From positions 1-64,000 of the forward strand of contig NZ_JBHTCG010000028.1 of assembly GCF_042665155.1 (NCBI RefSeq): a DNA stretch of 64,000 nucleotides, written 5' to 3'. Below the pieces are notes generated by a model. That model saw nothing but the letters and a program-made list of their open reading frames with translations, made no database searches and was not told where the DNA came from. This document shows positions 23,101 through 31,510 of this stretch, in pieces. The translations under genes were made by a program, and so were the position numbers. The stretch comes from Sphaerisporangium rhizosphaerae (GTDB lineage: Bacteria > Actinomycetota > Actinomycetes > Streptosporangiales > Streptosporangiaceae). The number at the start of each line of letters is the position of its first letter. Within the stretch, counting starts at the first letter, position 1.

Positions 23101-24975
23101 GTGAGTGAGCCGTCGGAAACCGCTCCTTCATCGCTGGGGTTCCGCTATCTGGGTCCGCTGGAGGTACAGGCCGGAGGCCGCCGCCTGCGGATCGGCAGCC
23201 CTCGCCAGCGCGTCGTGCTGGCCATGCTCCTCCTGTCCTGCGACTGTGTGGTCTCCGTCGACAGCCTCGTCGACGCCGTCTGGGGCGGTTCGCCGCCCGC
23301 GACGGGCCGCACCCAGGTCGCCATCTGCATCGCCGCCCTGCGCAAGCTGTTCGCCGCCGCGGGCTACCACGACGTCATCGCCACCGTCTCACCCGGCTAC
23401 AAGCTGGTGTCGGAGGGCTGCCGCATCGACGGCGAGCAGTTCGTCCGCCTGGTGGAGGAGGGACAGGCGGCCCTGCAGCAGGGACGCACGACCGAGGCCA
23501 GCGCCAAGCTGGACGAGGCGCTGAAACTGTGGTGGGGCCCCGCGCTCGCGGGCGTCCCGAGCTCCGTCGTCGAGGGCAAGGCGATCAGGCTGGAGGAGAC
23601 CCGCCTGGCCGTCTACGAGGAGTCGCTGGCGCTCAAACTGGAACTGCGGCAGCACACCGACCTGGTGCCCGACCTCGCCGCCCTCGTCAGGGAACACCCG
23701 CTCAGGGAACGCGCGCGGGCGCTGCTCATGCTGGCGCAGTACCGCGGCGGGCGGCGCAGCGAGGCGCTGGAGATCTTCAACGAGGGCCGCAGGCGGCTGG
23801 TCGAGGACCTCGGGCTCGAACCCGGGCCGATCCTGCGCGACATGCAGGCGGCCATCTTCCGGGACGATCCCAAGCTCGCGTCGGTGCGCGCGCCGGTCCC
23901 GTCGGTGTGGACCAGGGTCGTTCCCGCGCAGCTCCCGCCGAGCGCGCCGCTGTTCACCGGCCGGCAGGCCGACCTGGCCGCGCTGGACGGGCTGCTCGAC
24001 CAGCGCGCCCGGAGCGGCCCGGTGCCGGTGGGCGTGCTCACCGGCCGGGTCGGGGTGGGCAAGACGGCGCTGGCCGTGCACTGGGCGCACGGCGCCGCCG
24101 AGCACTTCCCCGACGGGCAACTGTTCGCCGACCTGCGCGGATGGGATCCCGACCAGCCGGCCTCCGAGGCCGCGGCCGTGCTCAGCGGGTTCCTGCACGC
24201 CCTCGGCGTGCCGCTCGCCGAGATCCCGGCGCGGCTGGAGGAGCAGACGTCGCTCTACAACAGCCTGGTGGACGGCCGCAAGGTGCTCGTCGTCATCGAC
24301 AACGTGCGCAACGCCGCGCAGGCCCGGCCGCTGCTGCCGGGCAGCGGCACCTGCTGCGTGCTGCTGACCGGCCGCGCCCTGCCGGACGCGCACGGCAGCG
24401 TCCGGCTGCACCTGCGGCCGTTCAGGACCGCCGAGTCCTCCGCGCTGCTGCGCGGCATCATCGGCGAGGAGCGGGCCCGCGAGGACCCCGACTCGCTGGA
24501 ACGGCTCGGCGAGCTCTGCGACGGGATGCCGCTCGCGCTGTGGAGCGCGGCCCTGCGGCTCGCGGCGAGGAGCCACTGGACGCTGAAGGACCTGCTGCTG
24601 CGCCTGGAGGACCCCGAGCGGCGGCTGAGCGAGATCAGCCACGGCATCTGGGACGTCCGGGCGCGCATCGGCGCGAGCTACCGCGACCTGTCGCCGCGGG
24701 CCGCGCTCGCGCTGCGCCGGCTCGGGCTGCTCGGCATCCGCGACGTCACGCCGTGGATGGCGGCCACGCTGCTGGACTGCGGCCCGGCCGAGGCCGAGGA
24801 CCTGATGGAGAACCTGCACGAGACCGGGTTCCTGGAGGTCGCCGCGCGCGACCAGGACGGCCGCCGCCGCTACCGTCTGCCGAGCCTGTTCGCGCAGTAC
24901 GCCCGGGAGAAGAGCAGGGCCGACGCCCCCGGCGACACCGCGGGCAGCATGGCCGCCCGCGCCCAGTACGCCTGA
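23101..24975 (+). CDS. SARP family pathway activator with NB-ARC domain
   Basis: 624 residues, GTG start. Domains in order: OmpR-like winged helix (FRYLGPLEVQAGGRRLRIGSPRQRVVLAMLLL, about residues 14-105), bacterial transcriptional activation domain (about 110-255; HPLRERARALLMLAQYRGGRRSEAL), and an NB-ARC ATPase with Walker A GRVGVGKTALA (about 313-323) and VLVVIDNV as Walker B. The C-terminal TPR region of large AfsR-type proteins is absent; the protein ends after a winged-helix-like LGLLGIRDVTPWMAATLL segment. SARPs activate antibiotic clusters by binding direct repeats near -35. This is the best candidate for the main activator of the NRPS cluster. Confidence 0.88.
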   Translation: MSEPSETAPSSLGFRYLGPLEVQAGGRRLRIGSPRQRVVLAMLLLSCDCVVSVDSLVDAVWGGSPPATGRTQVAICIAALRKLFAAAGYHDVIATVSPGYKLVSEGCRIDGEQFVRLVEEGQAALQQGRTTEASAKLDEALKLWWGPALAGVPSSVVEGKAIRLEETRLAVYEESLALKLELRQHTDLVPDLAALVREHPLRERARALLMLAQYRGGRRSEALEIFNEGRRRLVEDLGLEPGPILRDMQAAIFRDDPKLASVRAPVPSVWTRVVPAQLPPSAPLFTGRQADLAALDGLLDQRARSGPVPVGVLTGRVGVGKTALAVHWAHGAAEHFPDGQLFADLRGWDPDQPASEAAAVLSGFLHALGVPLAEIPARLEEQTSLYNSLVDGRKVLVVIDNVRNAAQARPLLPGSGTCCVLLTGRALPDAHGSVRLHLRPFRTAESSALLRGIIGEERAREDPDSLERLGELCDGMPLALWSAALRLAARSHWTLKDLLLRLEDPERRLSEISHGIWDVRARIGASYRDLSPRAALALRRLGLLGIRDVTPWMAATLLDCGPAEAEDLMENLHETGFLEVAARDQDGRRRYRLPSLFAQYAREKSRADAPGDTAGSMAARAQYA

Positions 24976-25030
24976 CCGGCGGCACGTACACCTGACCGGC
25001 GGCACGCACACCTGACCGGCGTGCGGCCGA
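24971..25030 (+). repeat. 20-bp tandem repeat over the SARP stop codon
   Basis: CCTGACCGGCGGCACGYACA is repeated at 24971, 24991 and (partly) 25011 with exact 20-base spacing. The first copy contains the SARP TGA (24973-24975), so the stop and its context have been duplicated. Confidence 0.85.
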
Positions 25031-25054
25031 TCCCGTCGAGACCTCATCGGCGAA

Positions 25055-25083
25055 GGGCCGGGCGCGCTCGTCGCGCCCGGCCC
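25055..25083. terminator. Bidirectional terminator, SARP / mbtH
   Basis: GGGCCGGGCGCG (25055-25066) pairs perfectly with CGCGCCCGGCCC (25072-25083) around CTCGT. It lies between the convergent SARP (+) and MbtH (-) genes. Confidence 0.8.
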
Positions 25084-25094
25084 CGCACTCCCTG

Positions 25095-25316
25095 CTAGGC
25101 GTTCGCCTCTTCCATGAGGCGGACCAGGCTGGCCGGGCGCATGTCGGTCCAGTTGGCCTCGATGTAGTCGAGGCACTCCTGCCGGCCGTTCTCGCCGAAC
25201 ACGTTGGTCCAGCCGGTGGGGACCTCGATGAAGGACGGCCACAGGGAGTGCTGGTTCTCGTCGTTCACCAGGACGAGGTAGGTGCCGTCGTTGTTCTCGA
25301 AGGGGTTGGTGGCCAT
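25095..25316 (-). CDS. mbtH: MbtH-like NRPS accessory protein
   Basis: 73 residues with the full family signature: NPFENNDGTYLVLVNDENQH, then SLWPSFIEVPTGWTNVFGEN, then CLDYIEANWTDMRP. The three conserved Trp (in SLWP, GW and NWTDMRP) and the Ser of SLWP form the surface that docks on adenylation domains. MbtH proteins bind and stabilise many NRPS A domains and raise their activity, so this copy probably serves the NRPS modules at 47662 onward and possibly the A-T-TauD protein. It starts at ATG 25316 with TGAGGAG overlapping the end of the upstream SbnA-like gene. Confidence 0.97.
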   Translation of the reverse strand: MATNPFENNDGTYLVLVNDENQHSLWPSFIEVPTGWTNVFGENGRQECLDYIEANWTDMRPASLVRLMEEANA

Positions 25317-25326
25317 GGTCGTCTCC

Positions 25327-26346
25327 TCAGGTGCTTGGTGTGGGCGGGGCCTGGACGTCGTGGGCGATCTCGCGGAGGTCCCAGCAGGGTGGCCCCCACT
25401 CCTCGCCCGCGTAGTGGTCGTGCAGCCAGGTCTCGGAGTAGATGGAGTCGAGGTAGCGTTCCCCGAGGTCGGGGGCTATGGTCAGCGCGGTGGTCTCCGC
25501 GTCGTACCCGCCCGCGGACAGCCACCGCAGGGCGCCGCTGACGACCGTGCCCGTCGAGCCGCCGAACAGGAACCCGTTGCTGGCCATGCGGTGGCAGGCC
25601 TGGATCGTGTCGGCCTCGCTGACGTGCACGACGTCGTCCACGAACGACTCGTCGAGCAGGGGAGGGCGCAGGCTGGTGCCCACCCCCGGGATCATCCGCG
25701 GGGTCGCGGGACCGCCGAAGGTGACCGAGCCGATGGCGTCCACCGCGACGATGGTCACCCGCGGGGAGTGCTCGCGGAAGTACCGCGCGCACCCCATCAG
25801 GGTCCCGGTGGTCCCCGCGCCGACGAACAGCACGTCGAGGTCGGGGAAGGCCGAGGCGATGGCGGGCGCCGTCCGCCGGTAGTGGGCCGTCCAGTTGCTG
25901 GGATTGGCGTACTGGTTGAGCCAGACGTAGCGGTCGTCCTCCGCGCACAGGCTCTGGACGTAGTCGATGCGCGCGCCGAGGAGTCCGTTGACGGGGTCGG
26001 GCGTGGTGATCACGTGCACCCGCGTGCCGTACAGCTCCATCATGCTTCGCACGGCGGGGTTGCAGCGGGCATCGGTAACGCACACGAACCCGTAACCCCT
26101 GCTGGCCGCGATGATGCTCAGGGCCAGGCCGAGGTTACCCGAGGAGGACTCCACCAGCGTCGAGCCCGGCAGGAGCCGTCCGCTGCGCTCGGCGGCCATC
26201 ACCATCTCGGCGGCCGCCTTCATCTTGATGGAACCGCCGAAATTGAACCCTTCGTACTTGAGATACAGGCGTTGCCCGAACGTGGGCCGCAGGTCGACGT
26301 AGACGTCCTCTGCGTTGTACTGGAGTGGATCGCTGATCACCGGCAC
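25327..26346 (-). CDS. SbnA-like PLP-dependent beta-replacement enzyme
   Basis: 339 residues, fold-type II PLP enzyme of the cysteine synthase family. LYLKYEGFNFGGSIKMKAAAEM (about residues 27-48) holds the Schiff-base lysine, ESSSGNLGLAL the phosphate loop, GAGTTGTLMG the glycine loop, and FLFGGSTGT the C-terminal ring-nitrogen region. It resembles SbnA-type enzymes, which condense O-phosphoserine with glutamate as the first step to 2,3-diaminopropionate. The SbnB-like partner could be the ornithine-cyclodeaminase-type gene at 44179. It lacks the usual GNTPL start of cysteine synthases. The GTG at 26346 has no clear ribosome site, so the mRNA may be leaderless. It forms a two-gene operon with mbtH. 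Confidence 0.78.
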   Translation of the reverse strand: MPVISDPLQYNAEDVYVDLRPTFGQRLYLKYEGFNFGGSIKMKAAAEMVMAAERSGRLLPGSTLVESSSGNLGLALSIIAASRGYGFVCVTDARCNPAVRSMMELYGTRVHVITTPDPVNGLLGARIDYVQSLCAEDDRYVWLNQYANPSNWTAHYRRTAPAIASAFPDLDVLFVGAGTTGTLMGCARYFREHSPRVTIVAVDAIGSVTFGGPATPRMIPGVGTSLRPPLLDESFVDDVVHVSEADTIQACHRMASNGFLFGGSTGTVVSGALRWLSAGGYDAETTALTIAPDLGERYLDSIYSETWLHDHYAGEEWGPPCWDLREIAHDVQAPPTPST

Positions 26347-26470
26347 GATAAAAGGCTATACGGCGGCGATTTCTTGTGGTTATCAAAGCCTTTTCACCGG
26401 GCGGCGGAATGCCGTGTCCCGCTGCTACCATTTCAATGGGAAAGAATGACCCGAGGAGGGTGCGACGACC
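26347..26470. promoter_or_regulatory. Divergent promoter region with inverted repeat
   Basis: 124 bases separate the SbnA-like gene (-) from the thioesterase (+). AAAAGGCT (26350-26357) and AGCCTTTT (26387-26394) form an inverted repeat spaced by 29 bases in an AT-richer stretch, suited to a regulator dimer or paired promoters. Confidence 0.5.
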
Positions 26471-27205
26471 ATGACAAGTCAGCGGTGGATTTCCTGGCGT
26501 CACCAGAATCCGGCGGCCGGTGCCCGCCTTTACTGCCTGCCCTACGCCGGCGGCGGCACCCGGATGTTCGACTCCTGGGCGGGGGCGCTCGGGCCGGGCG
26601 TCGAGGTCTGCCCCATCCTGCTGCCGGGCCGGGAGGACCGCATCTCCGAGGACCCGGTGGCGCGGCTGGACGAGCTGGTCCCGATGCTCATCGACGGCCT
26701 CGCCCCCACGATGACCAAGCCTTTCGCGCTGTACGGCCACAGTATGGGCGGCCTGGTCGCCTACGAGCTGGCGCTGCGGCTGTGCGAGAAGGGGAACGAC
26801 GTGCCGGTGCGCGTCTACCTGTCGGGGTGCGGGCCGGCGGCCGTCCCCGAGGGGCGCCGCCACCATCTGCTGCCCGACGAGGAGTTCATCGAGGAACTGC
26901 GCAAGATGAACGGGACGCCGCCGGAGTTCTTCGAGGACCGCGACCTGGTCGACCTGCTTCTGCCCACGATTCGGGCCGATTTCCAGCTTTCCGAGACCTC
27001 CGCGGCGGCCGAGGGTTCCGTACTGCCGGTTCCGATCACCGCGTTCGCCGGGGCGCAGGACCCGAGCGCGCCGCCGGACGACGTGCGCCGGTGGAGCGCG
27101 CACAGCGGCGCCGGTTTCGATTTCCACGTCTTTCCCGGCGACCATTTCTTCGTGCACGACTGCCCGGAGATGCTGGCCGCCGTCCGGGAGGGCCTTTCCC
27201 GATGA
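26471..27205 (+). CDS. Type II thioesterase (GrsT family)
   Basis: 244 residues, ATG preceded by GAGGAGG. The alpha/beta-hydrolase core shows YCLPYAGGGTRMFDSWAG (the family oxyanion region), the nucleophile elbow GHSMGG with Ser91, FAGAQDPSAPP with a candidate catalytic Asp (about residue 197), and PGDHFFVHD with His225. Type II thioesterases remove stalled or misprimed acyl groups from NRPS carrier domains. No chain-terminating type I thioesterase is present in the window, so release probably occurs in an NRPS downstream of it. The gene is monocistronic and ends in a 26-bp repeat and a hairpin. Confidence 0.92.
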   Translation: MTSQRWISWRHQNPAAGARLYCLPYAGGGTRMFDSWAGALGPGVEVCPILLPGREDRISEDPVARLDELVPMLIDGLAPTMTKPFALYGHSMGGLVAYELALRLCEKGNDVPVRVYLSGCGPAAVPEGRRHHLLPDEEFIEELRKMNGTPPEFFEDRDLVDLLLPTIRADFQLSETSAAAEGSVLPVPITAFAGAQDPSAPPDDVRRWSAHSGAGFDFHVFPGDHFFVHDCPEMLAAVREGLSR

Positions 27206-27271
27206 CGGGGACGCGGGCTGATTCCCGGTGACGACGACACGGGGACCTTCCCGGTGACCGCCGTCCGGGCG
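27196..27271 (+). repeat. 26-bp tandem repeat over the thioesterase stop
   Basis: TTCCCGRTGAC recurs at 27196, 27222 and 27248 with exact 26-base spacing. The first copy contains the thioesterase stop TGA (27203-27205). The units diverge outside this core. The layout resembles the repeat over the SARP stop. Confidence 0.7.
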
Positions 27272-27282
27272 GACGCAGGGGA

Positions 27283-27312
27283 GAAGGCCGAGACCTTCCG
27301 GTCTCGGCCTTC
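27283..27312. terminator. Bidirectional terminator, thioesterase / flavin reductase
   Basis: GAAGGCCGAGACC (27283-27295) pairs perfectly with GGTCTCGGCCTTC (27300-27312) around TTCC. It sits between convergent genes and can end both transcripts. Confidence 0.82.
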
Positions 27313-27325
27313 CCCACGGCCGGGG

Positions 27326-27859
27326 TCACCGGCCCTCGGCCCACCTTCCGTACTGCCGCAGCCCGTACAGCAGCGGGACGGTCTCCGCCAGGTCGTCGAT
27401 GCGAAAGGGCTCGCCGAACACGATGCGCTGGCGGCCGATCAGCACGCTGTCGCTGACCCTGCAGTCGGCCACGGCGTGCGCGTCGTCCAGCAGGTGCGGC
27501 CCGCACCCGGGACGGCTCTCCCACCGCACGCCGTCGAAACGGTCCGGCGCCCCCGAGGCGAACAGCTCCGCCGTGCGCCTGGCCCGGTCGTGCAGCAGGT
27601 TGACCGCGAAGACGCGGCTGTCCAGCAGCGCCTTGAGCGTCGGGCTCTCGGCGCGGATGCCGATGATGAGCGTCGGCGGGTCGGTGGTCGCGCTGCACAG
27701 CGCCGAGCAGGTCATCCCCCACGGCCGGCCGTCGAGGCCGGTCGCCGTGATGATGGCGACCCCGCTCGGGAAACCGGACATGAAGCTGCGGAACCGGTCG
27801 GGAGTGGTCTCGGCGGGATGGTCGAGGCCGTCTCGTACGGCCCTCGGCGCCATGGTCAT
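27326..27859 (-). CDS. Flavin reductase (halogenase partner)
   Basis: 177 residues of the FMN-binding split-barrel flavin reductase family: FRSFMSGFPSGVAIITATGLDGRPWGMTCSALCSATTDPPTLIIGI (about residues 23-68), then FAVNLLHD (about 83-90), the usual flavin-contact segments. RWESRPGCGPHLLDDAHAVADCRV follows. Such enzymes use NAD(P)H to make the free reduced flavin that two-component halogenases and monooxygenases need. As the last gene of the leftward operon, 1.3 kb after the tryptophan halogenase, it is the natural partner of that enzyme. Confidence 0.9.
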   Translation of the reverse strand: MTMAPRAVRDGLDHPAETTPDRFRSFMSGFPSGVAIITATGLDGRPWGMTCSALCSATTDPPTLIIGIRAESPTLKALLDSRVFAVNLLHDRARRTAELFASGAPDRFDGVRWESRPGCGPHLLDDAHAVADCRVSDSVLIGRQRIVFGEPFRIDDLAETVPLLYGLRQYGRWAEGR

Positions 27860-27863
27860 GTGA

Positions 27864-29114
27864 TCACCGCTCGGCTAGGTGGATGGAGGAGGGCACGCCC
27901 GCCCCGACGCCCGTCGAGCGCGCGTACCGGTCGGTGACCAGCAGCAGCGGGCCGCTGAGCCCCGTGGTGACCAGCGCCATGACCAGCAGCGCCAGGTACA
28001 TCGCGGGGGACAGGATCCCGGCGGTGAACCCCGCCTGCAGGACCACGATCTCGGTCAGGCCCCGGGTGTTCATCAGCGTCGCCAGGCGCATGCTGGAGGT
28101 GCGCGACCGGCCGCCCGCCCTCGCGCCCGCGTAGGCGCCGCCGAGCTTGGCCACGATGGCCAGCGCGGTGGCGATCGCGGTGGCCTCCCAGGAGAAGATC
28201 CGGTCGGGGCCGGCCACCACGACGGTGCCGGTGACCACGAACGTGACCGGCAGCAGCGACCGGCCGAGACGGCCCAGCGTCTCGGCCGCCTCCGTCCACG
28301 GGCCGCGCTCGGCCGCTCCCGGCCTGCCGGGCAGGGCCAGTCCGATGATCACCGCGCCGTACACCTCGGTCAGCCCGAGCCGCTTGGTCGCCAGGGCCGC
28401 GCCGGTCGCGGCCGCCGCGATCAGCACCAGCAGCACGACGCGGTGGCGTTCCGCGAGTGCCGCGACCCGCGCGGTGGCCGCCAGGCGGCGCAGCAGCACG
28501 GCCACCGCGCCGCCGGCCAGGACCACCGGGATGGTGACGAACCCGCCGCCGCCCTGCGTGAGCCCGATCGTGATCCCGAGCAGCACCCCGATGACCGCGT
28601 CGATGCCGGACGCGCTCATCAGGGCGAGCCGCCCGTCCTCGGTGTGCTGCAGGCCGCGGTCGCGCAGGATGCCGGCCAGGACCGGCACGGCGGTGACGGT
28701 CAGCGCGATCGCCAGCATCAGCACCAGCGCCACCGTGGGCGCCCCGCCGCGTAACAGCGGGTCGCCGTCCTTGAGCACCCACACCGCGAACAGGGCGCCC
28801 GCGGCGAGCGGGACCAGGGTCGCGCCCGCCGACAGCCACGCCACCTGCCGCAGGGAGTGCCCGCCGAAGGACTCGCGCATATGGTGGGCGGCCCCGACCA
28901 GGAACATGGCCAGGCCGAGCTGCCCGGCGAACCGCAGGACCTCGAAAGCGGCCGAGCCGGTGAGGTCCCGGCCGAGCAGGGTGGCCGCCACCATGCCGAG
29001 GGCCAGGCACAGGGCGATCTCGATCACGACCTCCGGCTGGCTGAGCCGCCGTGCGGCCCAGCCGCCGCAGATCACGATGAGCGCGATCGCGGGGAGCAGC
29101 AGCAACACGTACAT
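27864..29114 (-). CDS. Cation/proton antiporter (CPA2 type)
   Basis: 416 residues from ATG 29114 (TAGGAG upstream). About twelve hydrophobic segments cover the whole length, starting MYVLLLLPAIALIVICGGWAA. The sequence follows the Kef/NapA-type antiporter pattern, with ALTVTAVPVLAGILRDRGL (about residues 137-155), SASGIDAVIGVLLGITIG with a membrane Asp, and NTRGLTEIVVLQ (about 343-354), the conserved RGLxE helix. It probably exchanges a monovalent cation, or possibly the charged product, for protons. It lies between halogenase and flavin reductase in one tight operon, so a role in self-protection or export is likely. Confidence 0.85.
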   Translation of the reverse strand: MYVLLLLPAIALIVICGGWAARRLSQPEVVIEIALCLALGMVAATLLGRDLTGSAAFEVLRFAGQLGLAMFLVGAAHHMRESFGGHSLRQVAWLSAGATLVPLAAGALFAVWVLKDGDPLLRGGAPTVALVLMLAIALTVTAVPVLAGILRDRGLQHTEDGRLALMSASGIDAVIGVLLGITIGLTQGGGGFVTIPVVLAGGAVAVLLRRLAATARVAALAERHRVVLLVLIAAAATGAALATKRLGLTEVYGAVIIGLALPGRPGAAERGPWTEAAETLGRLGRSLLPVTFVVTGTVVVAGPDRIFSWEATAIATALAIVAKLGGAYAGARAGGRSRTSSMRLATLMNTRGLTEIVVLQAGFTAGILSPAMYLALLVMALVTTGLSGPLLLVTDRYARSTGVGAGVPSSIHLAER

Positions 29115-29122
29115 CTGTTCTC

Positions 29123-30676
29123 CTAGCGGTGCATCTGGGCGAGGTACTCGTACTGGCTGGGCAGTCGTTTCACCAGGTCCAGCGACTCGTCCTTGAGCAT
29201 CTGGAACTCCTTGTCGGCCGCCGTGCCGTCCATCAGCGCGAGCGCGGGCGTCGGCTTCATCGGGACGCCGCCCATGCCGAGGAGGATCGCCAGGTAGGAG
29301 TAGGCCTCGAAGCCGTGGTAGCGCGGGAAAATGGTGTCGGCCGCGGGCGGCTTGGAGCGCCACTGGTCGAAACGCTCCTGCAGCCCGTCCGGCGTCGTGC
29401 GGGTCTTCGCGTCGCGCCAGTACGCGTTGTCGTTGCGGGCCGCCGCCTTGTAGTGCAGGACGAGGAACTCGCGCACGCCGTCGATGGCGTCGGCCATGAC
29501 GCGATTGTAGGAGTCGGTCAGCGCGGAATCCCAGCCCAGGGCGGGGAAATGCTTCACCAGCTGTTCGATGCCGTGCTGGATGAAGAAGATGCCGGTGGAC
29601 TCCAGCGGCTCGACGAAACCGCAGGACAACCCGATGGCCACGCAGTTGCCGACCCACGGGTTGCGGGTGCGGCCGACGCGCATGCGGATGTGGTTGGCCT
29701 CCATCTCCTCGGCCTGCGGGCCGACGAACTCGCGCAGGGTGCGCTCGGCCTCCTCGGGGGTGCTGTAGTCGCTGGCGTAGACGTAACCGGTGCCGATCCG
29801 GCCGAACAGCGGGATGGTCCAGATCCAGCCGGCGTCCTGGGCGGTCGCCGTGGTGCACGGCCGCAGGCCCTTCTCCTCCATGTCCACCGGCACCCGCAGC
29901 GCCACCGCGCTGTCGTTGGGCAGGGTGTCCTGGAAGGAGATGAACGGCTCCTCCATCGTCTTGTTGATCAGCAGGCCGCGGAAGCCGGTGCAGTCGACGA
30001 ACAGGTCGCCGGTGACGTCGCCGTGCTCGGCCGTCCGCACGTGGCTGATCCAGCCGCGCTCGTCGCGTCCCACCTCGACGACGTCGTCCAGGATCTGGGT
30101 GACCCCGCGCTCCTTGGCGTAGCCGGACAGGTAGTTCGCGAGCAGGGAGGCGTCGAAGTGGTAGGCGTAGGGGAACTGCGTGCCCTGGTCGAGCAGGGTC
30201 GTGCGGGTGGTCTCCGCCGGCTCCCTGCCCTCGACGAAGTCCTGCTCGAAGAGCCGGCCGTCCAGATACCGGGGCGAGCGCTTGTCGTCGCAGATCGAGG
30301 CCATCAGGAACACGTCCCGGTCGAACCGCTCGCTGGGCTTCTTGTGCAGCCACCAGTCGGTCATCGGGAAGCCGTCGACGATCCTCAGCCGCTCGAAGGG
30401 GTGGTAGAAGTAGTGGCCCTTCTCACGCCAGTTCTCGAACCTGATGCCGAGTTTGTAGCTGGCGTTGCAGTGCGGCATCCAGTCCTGCTCGCGCAGGCCC
30501 AGGTACTCGAAGAAGTGCCGCACGGTGCTGAAGGTGGCCTCGCCCACGCCGATGGTGGAGATCCTCTTGGACTCGACCAGGGTGACCGAGACGCGGTCGC
30601 CGAACGCCGAGGCGAGGTAGGAGGCCGTCATCCAGCCCGCGGTTCCGCCACCGACGATGACAACGTTTTTGAGCAT
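29123..30676 (-). CDS. Flavin-dependent tryptophan halogenase
   Basis: 517 residues, usual length for the PrnA/RebH family. VVIVGGGTAGWMTASYLAS (residues 5-23) is the FAD-binding GxGxxG. HCNASYKLGIRFENW includes Lys75, matching the catalytic lysine that forms or guides the halogenating species. GWIWTIPLFGRIGTGYVY (about 280-297) holds the WxWxIP motif that excludes monooxygenation, and CGFVEPLESTGIFFIQHGIEQLV (about 350-372) is also family-typical. It most likely chlorinates or brominates tryptophan, free or carrier-bound; the ring position cannot be read by eye. Reduced FAD would come from the reductase at 27326. It lies between the exporter and the antiporter genes. Confidence 0.95.
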   Translation of the reverse strand: MLKNVVIVGGGTAGWMTASYLASAFGDRVSVTLVESKRISTIGVGEATFSTVRHFFEYLGLREQDWMPHCNASYKLGIRFENWREKGHYFYHPFERLRIVDGFPMTDWWLHKKPSERFDRDVFLMASICDDKRSPRYLDGRLFEQDFVEGREPAETTRTTLLDQGTQFPYAYHFDASLLANYLSGYAKERGVTQILDDVVEVGRDERGWISHVRTAEHGDVTGDLFVDCTGFRGLLINKTMEEPFISFQDTLPNDSAVALRVPVDMEEKGLRPCTTATAQDAGWIWTIPLFGRIGTGYVYASDYSTPEEAERTLREFVGPQAEEMEANHIRMRVGRTRNPWVGNCVAIGLSCGFVEPLESTGIFFIQHGIEQLVKHFPALGWDSALTDSYNRVMADAIDGVREFLVLHYKAAARNDNAYWRDAKTRTTPDGLQERFDQWRSKPPAADTIFPRYHGFEAYSYLAILLGMGGVPMKPTPALALMDGTAADKEFQMLKDESLDLVKRLPSQYEYLAQMHR

Positions 30677-30727
30677 GACAAACCATCCGTTCGTGTCGCT
30701 TGGGTTGATCGAGTGATGCCGCGCCGG

Positions 30728-31510
30728 TCAGTGGTGGCCGCGGCGGGTGTACTGCGTGACCGAGATCGGGACGAAGACGACCAGGATCACGGCGATCCAG
30801 GCGAGGGCGCCGGCGATCGGGCCCGCGGCCGCGCGTCCGTCCAGCAGGCCCCGGGAGGCGTTCACGACGAGGGTCACCGGGTTGACGTCGGCGAAGACCC
30901 GCAGCCAGGCGGGCATGCCCTCGGTGGGGACCAGTGCGGAGCTGCCGAACTGGAAGGGCAGCACCCACAGGGAGGTGAGGGTCGAGACGGTGGTGATGCT
31001 GCGCACCGAGACGCCGATGCAGACGGCGATCCAGGACAGGGCGACGCCGAACCCGAGCAGCAGCGCCACGGCCGCGGCGGCTCCGGCGAGGCCGCCGCCG
31101 ATGCGGAACCCGATGAGGGTCGAGCAGGCCAGGATCACCACGAGGCTGAGCAGCATGCGCAGGGCGTCCGCGGCGACCCTGCCGGACAGCAGGGCCGAGC
31201 GGGCGACGGGCAGGGTGCGGAACCGGTCGACGACGCCGGAGTTGAAGTCGACGGCCATGCCGACGCCGGTGTTGCGTGAGACGATCATGAGGTTGATGGC
31301 CATGATGCCCGGGACGAAGAACTGCGCGTAGTCGGCCGTCCCGCCGGCGATGGCCCCGCCGAAGACCGACACGAAGATGACCGAGATGAGCACGGGGGTC
31401 AGGGTCGCGTCGAGGATCAGACCCGGGTCGTTCCTGAACTGGGCGATGTTGCGCCGGGTCATCACCGAGGCGTGCCGGACGGCGTCCATCGCGGTCAGTG
31501 CCTGGCTCAC
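30728..31510 (-). CDS. ABC-2 type exporter permease (DrrB-like)
   Basis: 260 residues, GTG start at 31510 overlapping the stop of the Arg-rich frame (GTGA). It begins with a helical cytoplasmic segment (VRHASVMTRRNIAQFRNDPGLI) and has about six membrane segments, among them FVPGIMAINLMIV, LVVILACSTLIGFRIG and WIAVILVVFVPISVTQY. LWVLPFQFGSSALVPTEGMPAWLRVFADVNPVTLVVNASRGLL (about residues 190-233) is the conserved region of DrrB/ABC-2 drug exporters. With the ATPase at 31713 it should export the peptide and confer self-resistance. Confidence 0.9.
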   Translation of the reverse strand: MSQALTAMDAVRHASVMTRRNIAQFRNDPGLILDATLTPVLISVIFVSVFGGAIAGGTADYAQFFVPGIMAINLMIVSRNTGVGMAVDFNSGVVDRFRTLPVARSALLSGRVAADALRMLLSLVVILACSTLIGFRIGGGLAGAAAAVALLLGFGVALSWIAVCIGVSVRSITTVSTLTSLWVLPFQFGSSALVPTEGMPAWLRVFADVNPVTLVVNASRGLLDGRAAAGPIAGALAWIAVILVVFVPISVTQYTRRGHH

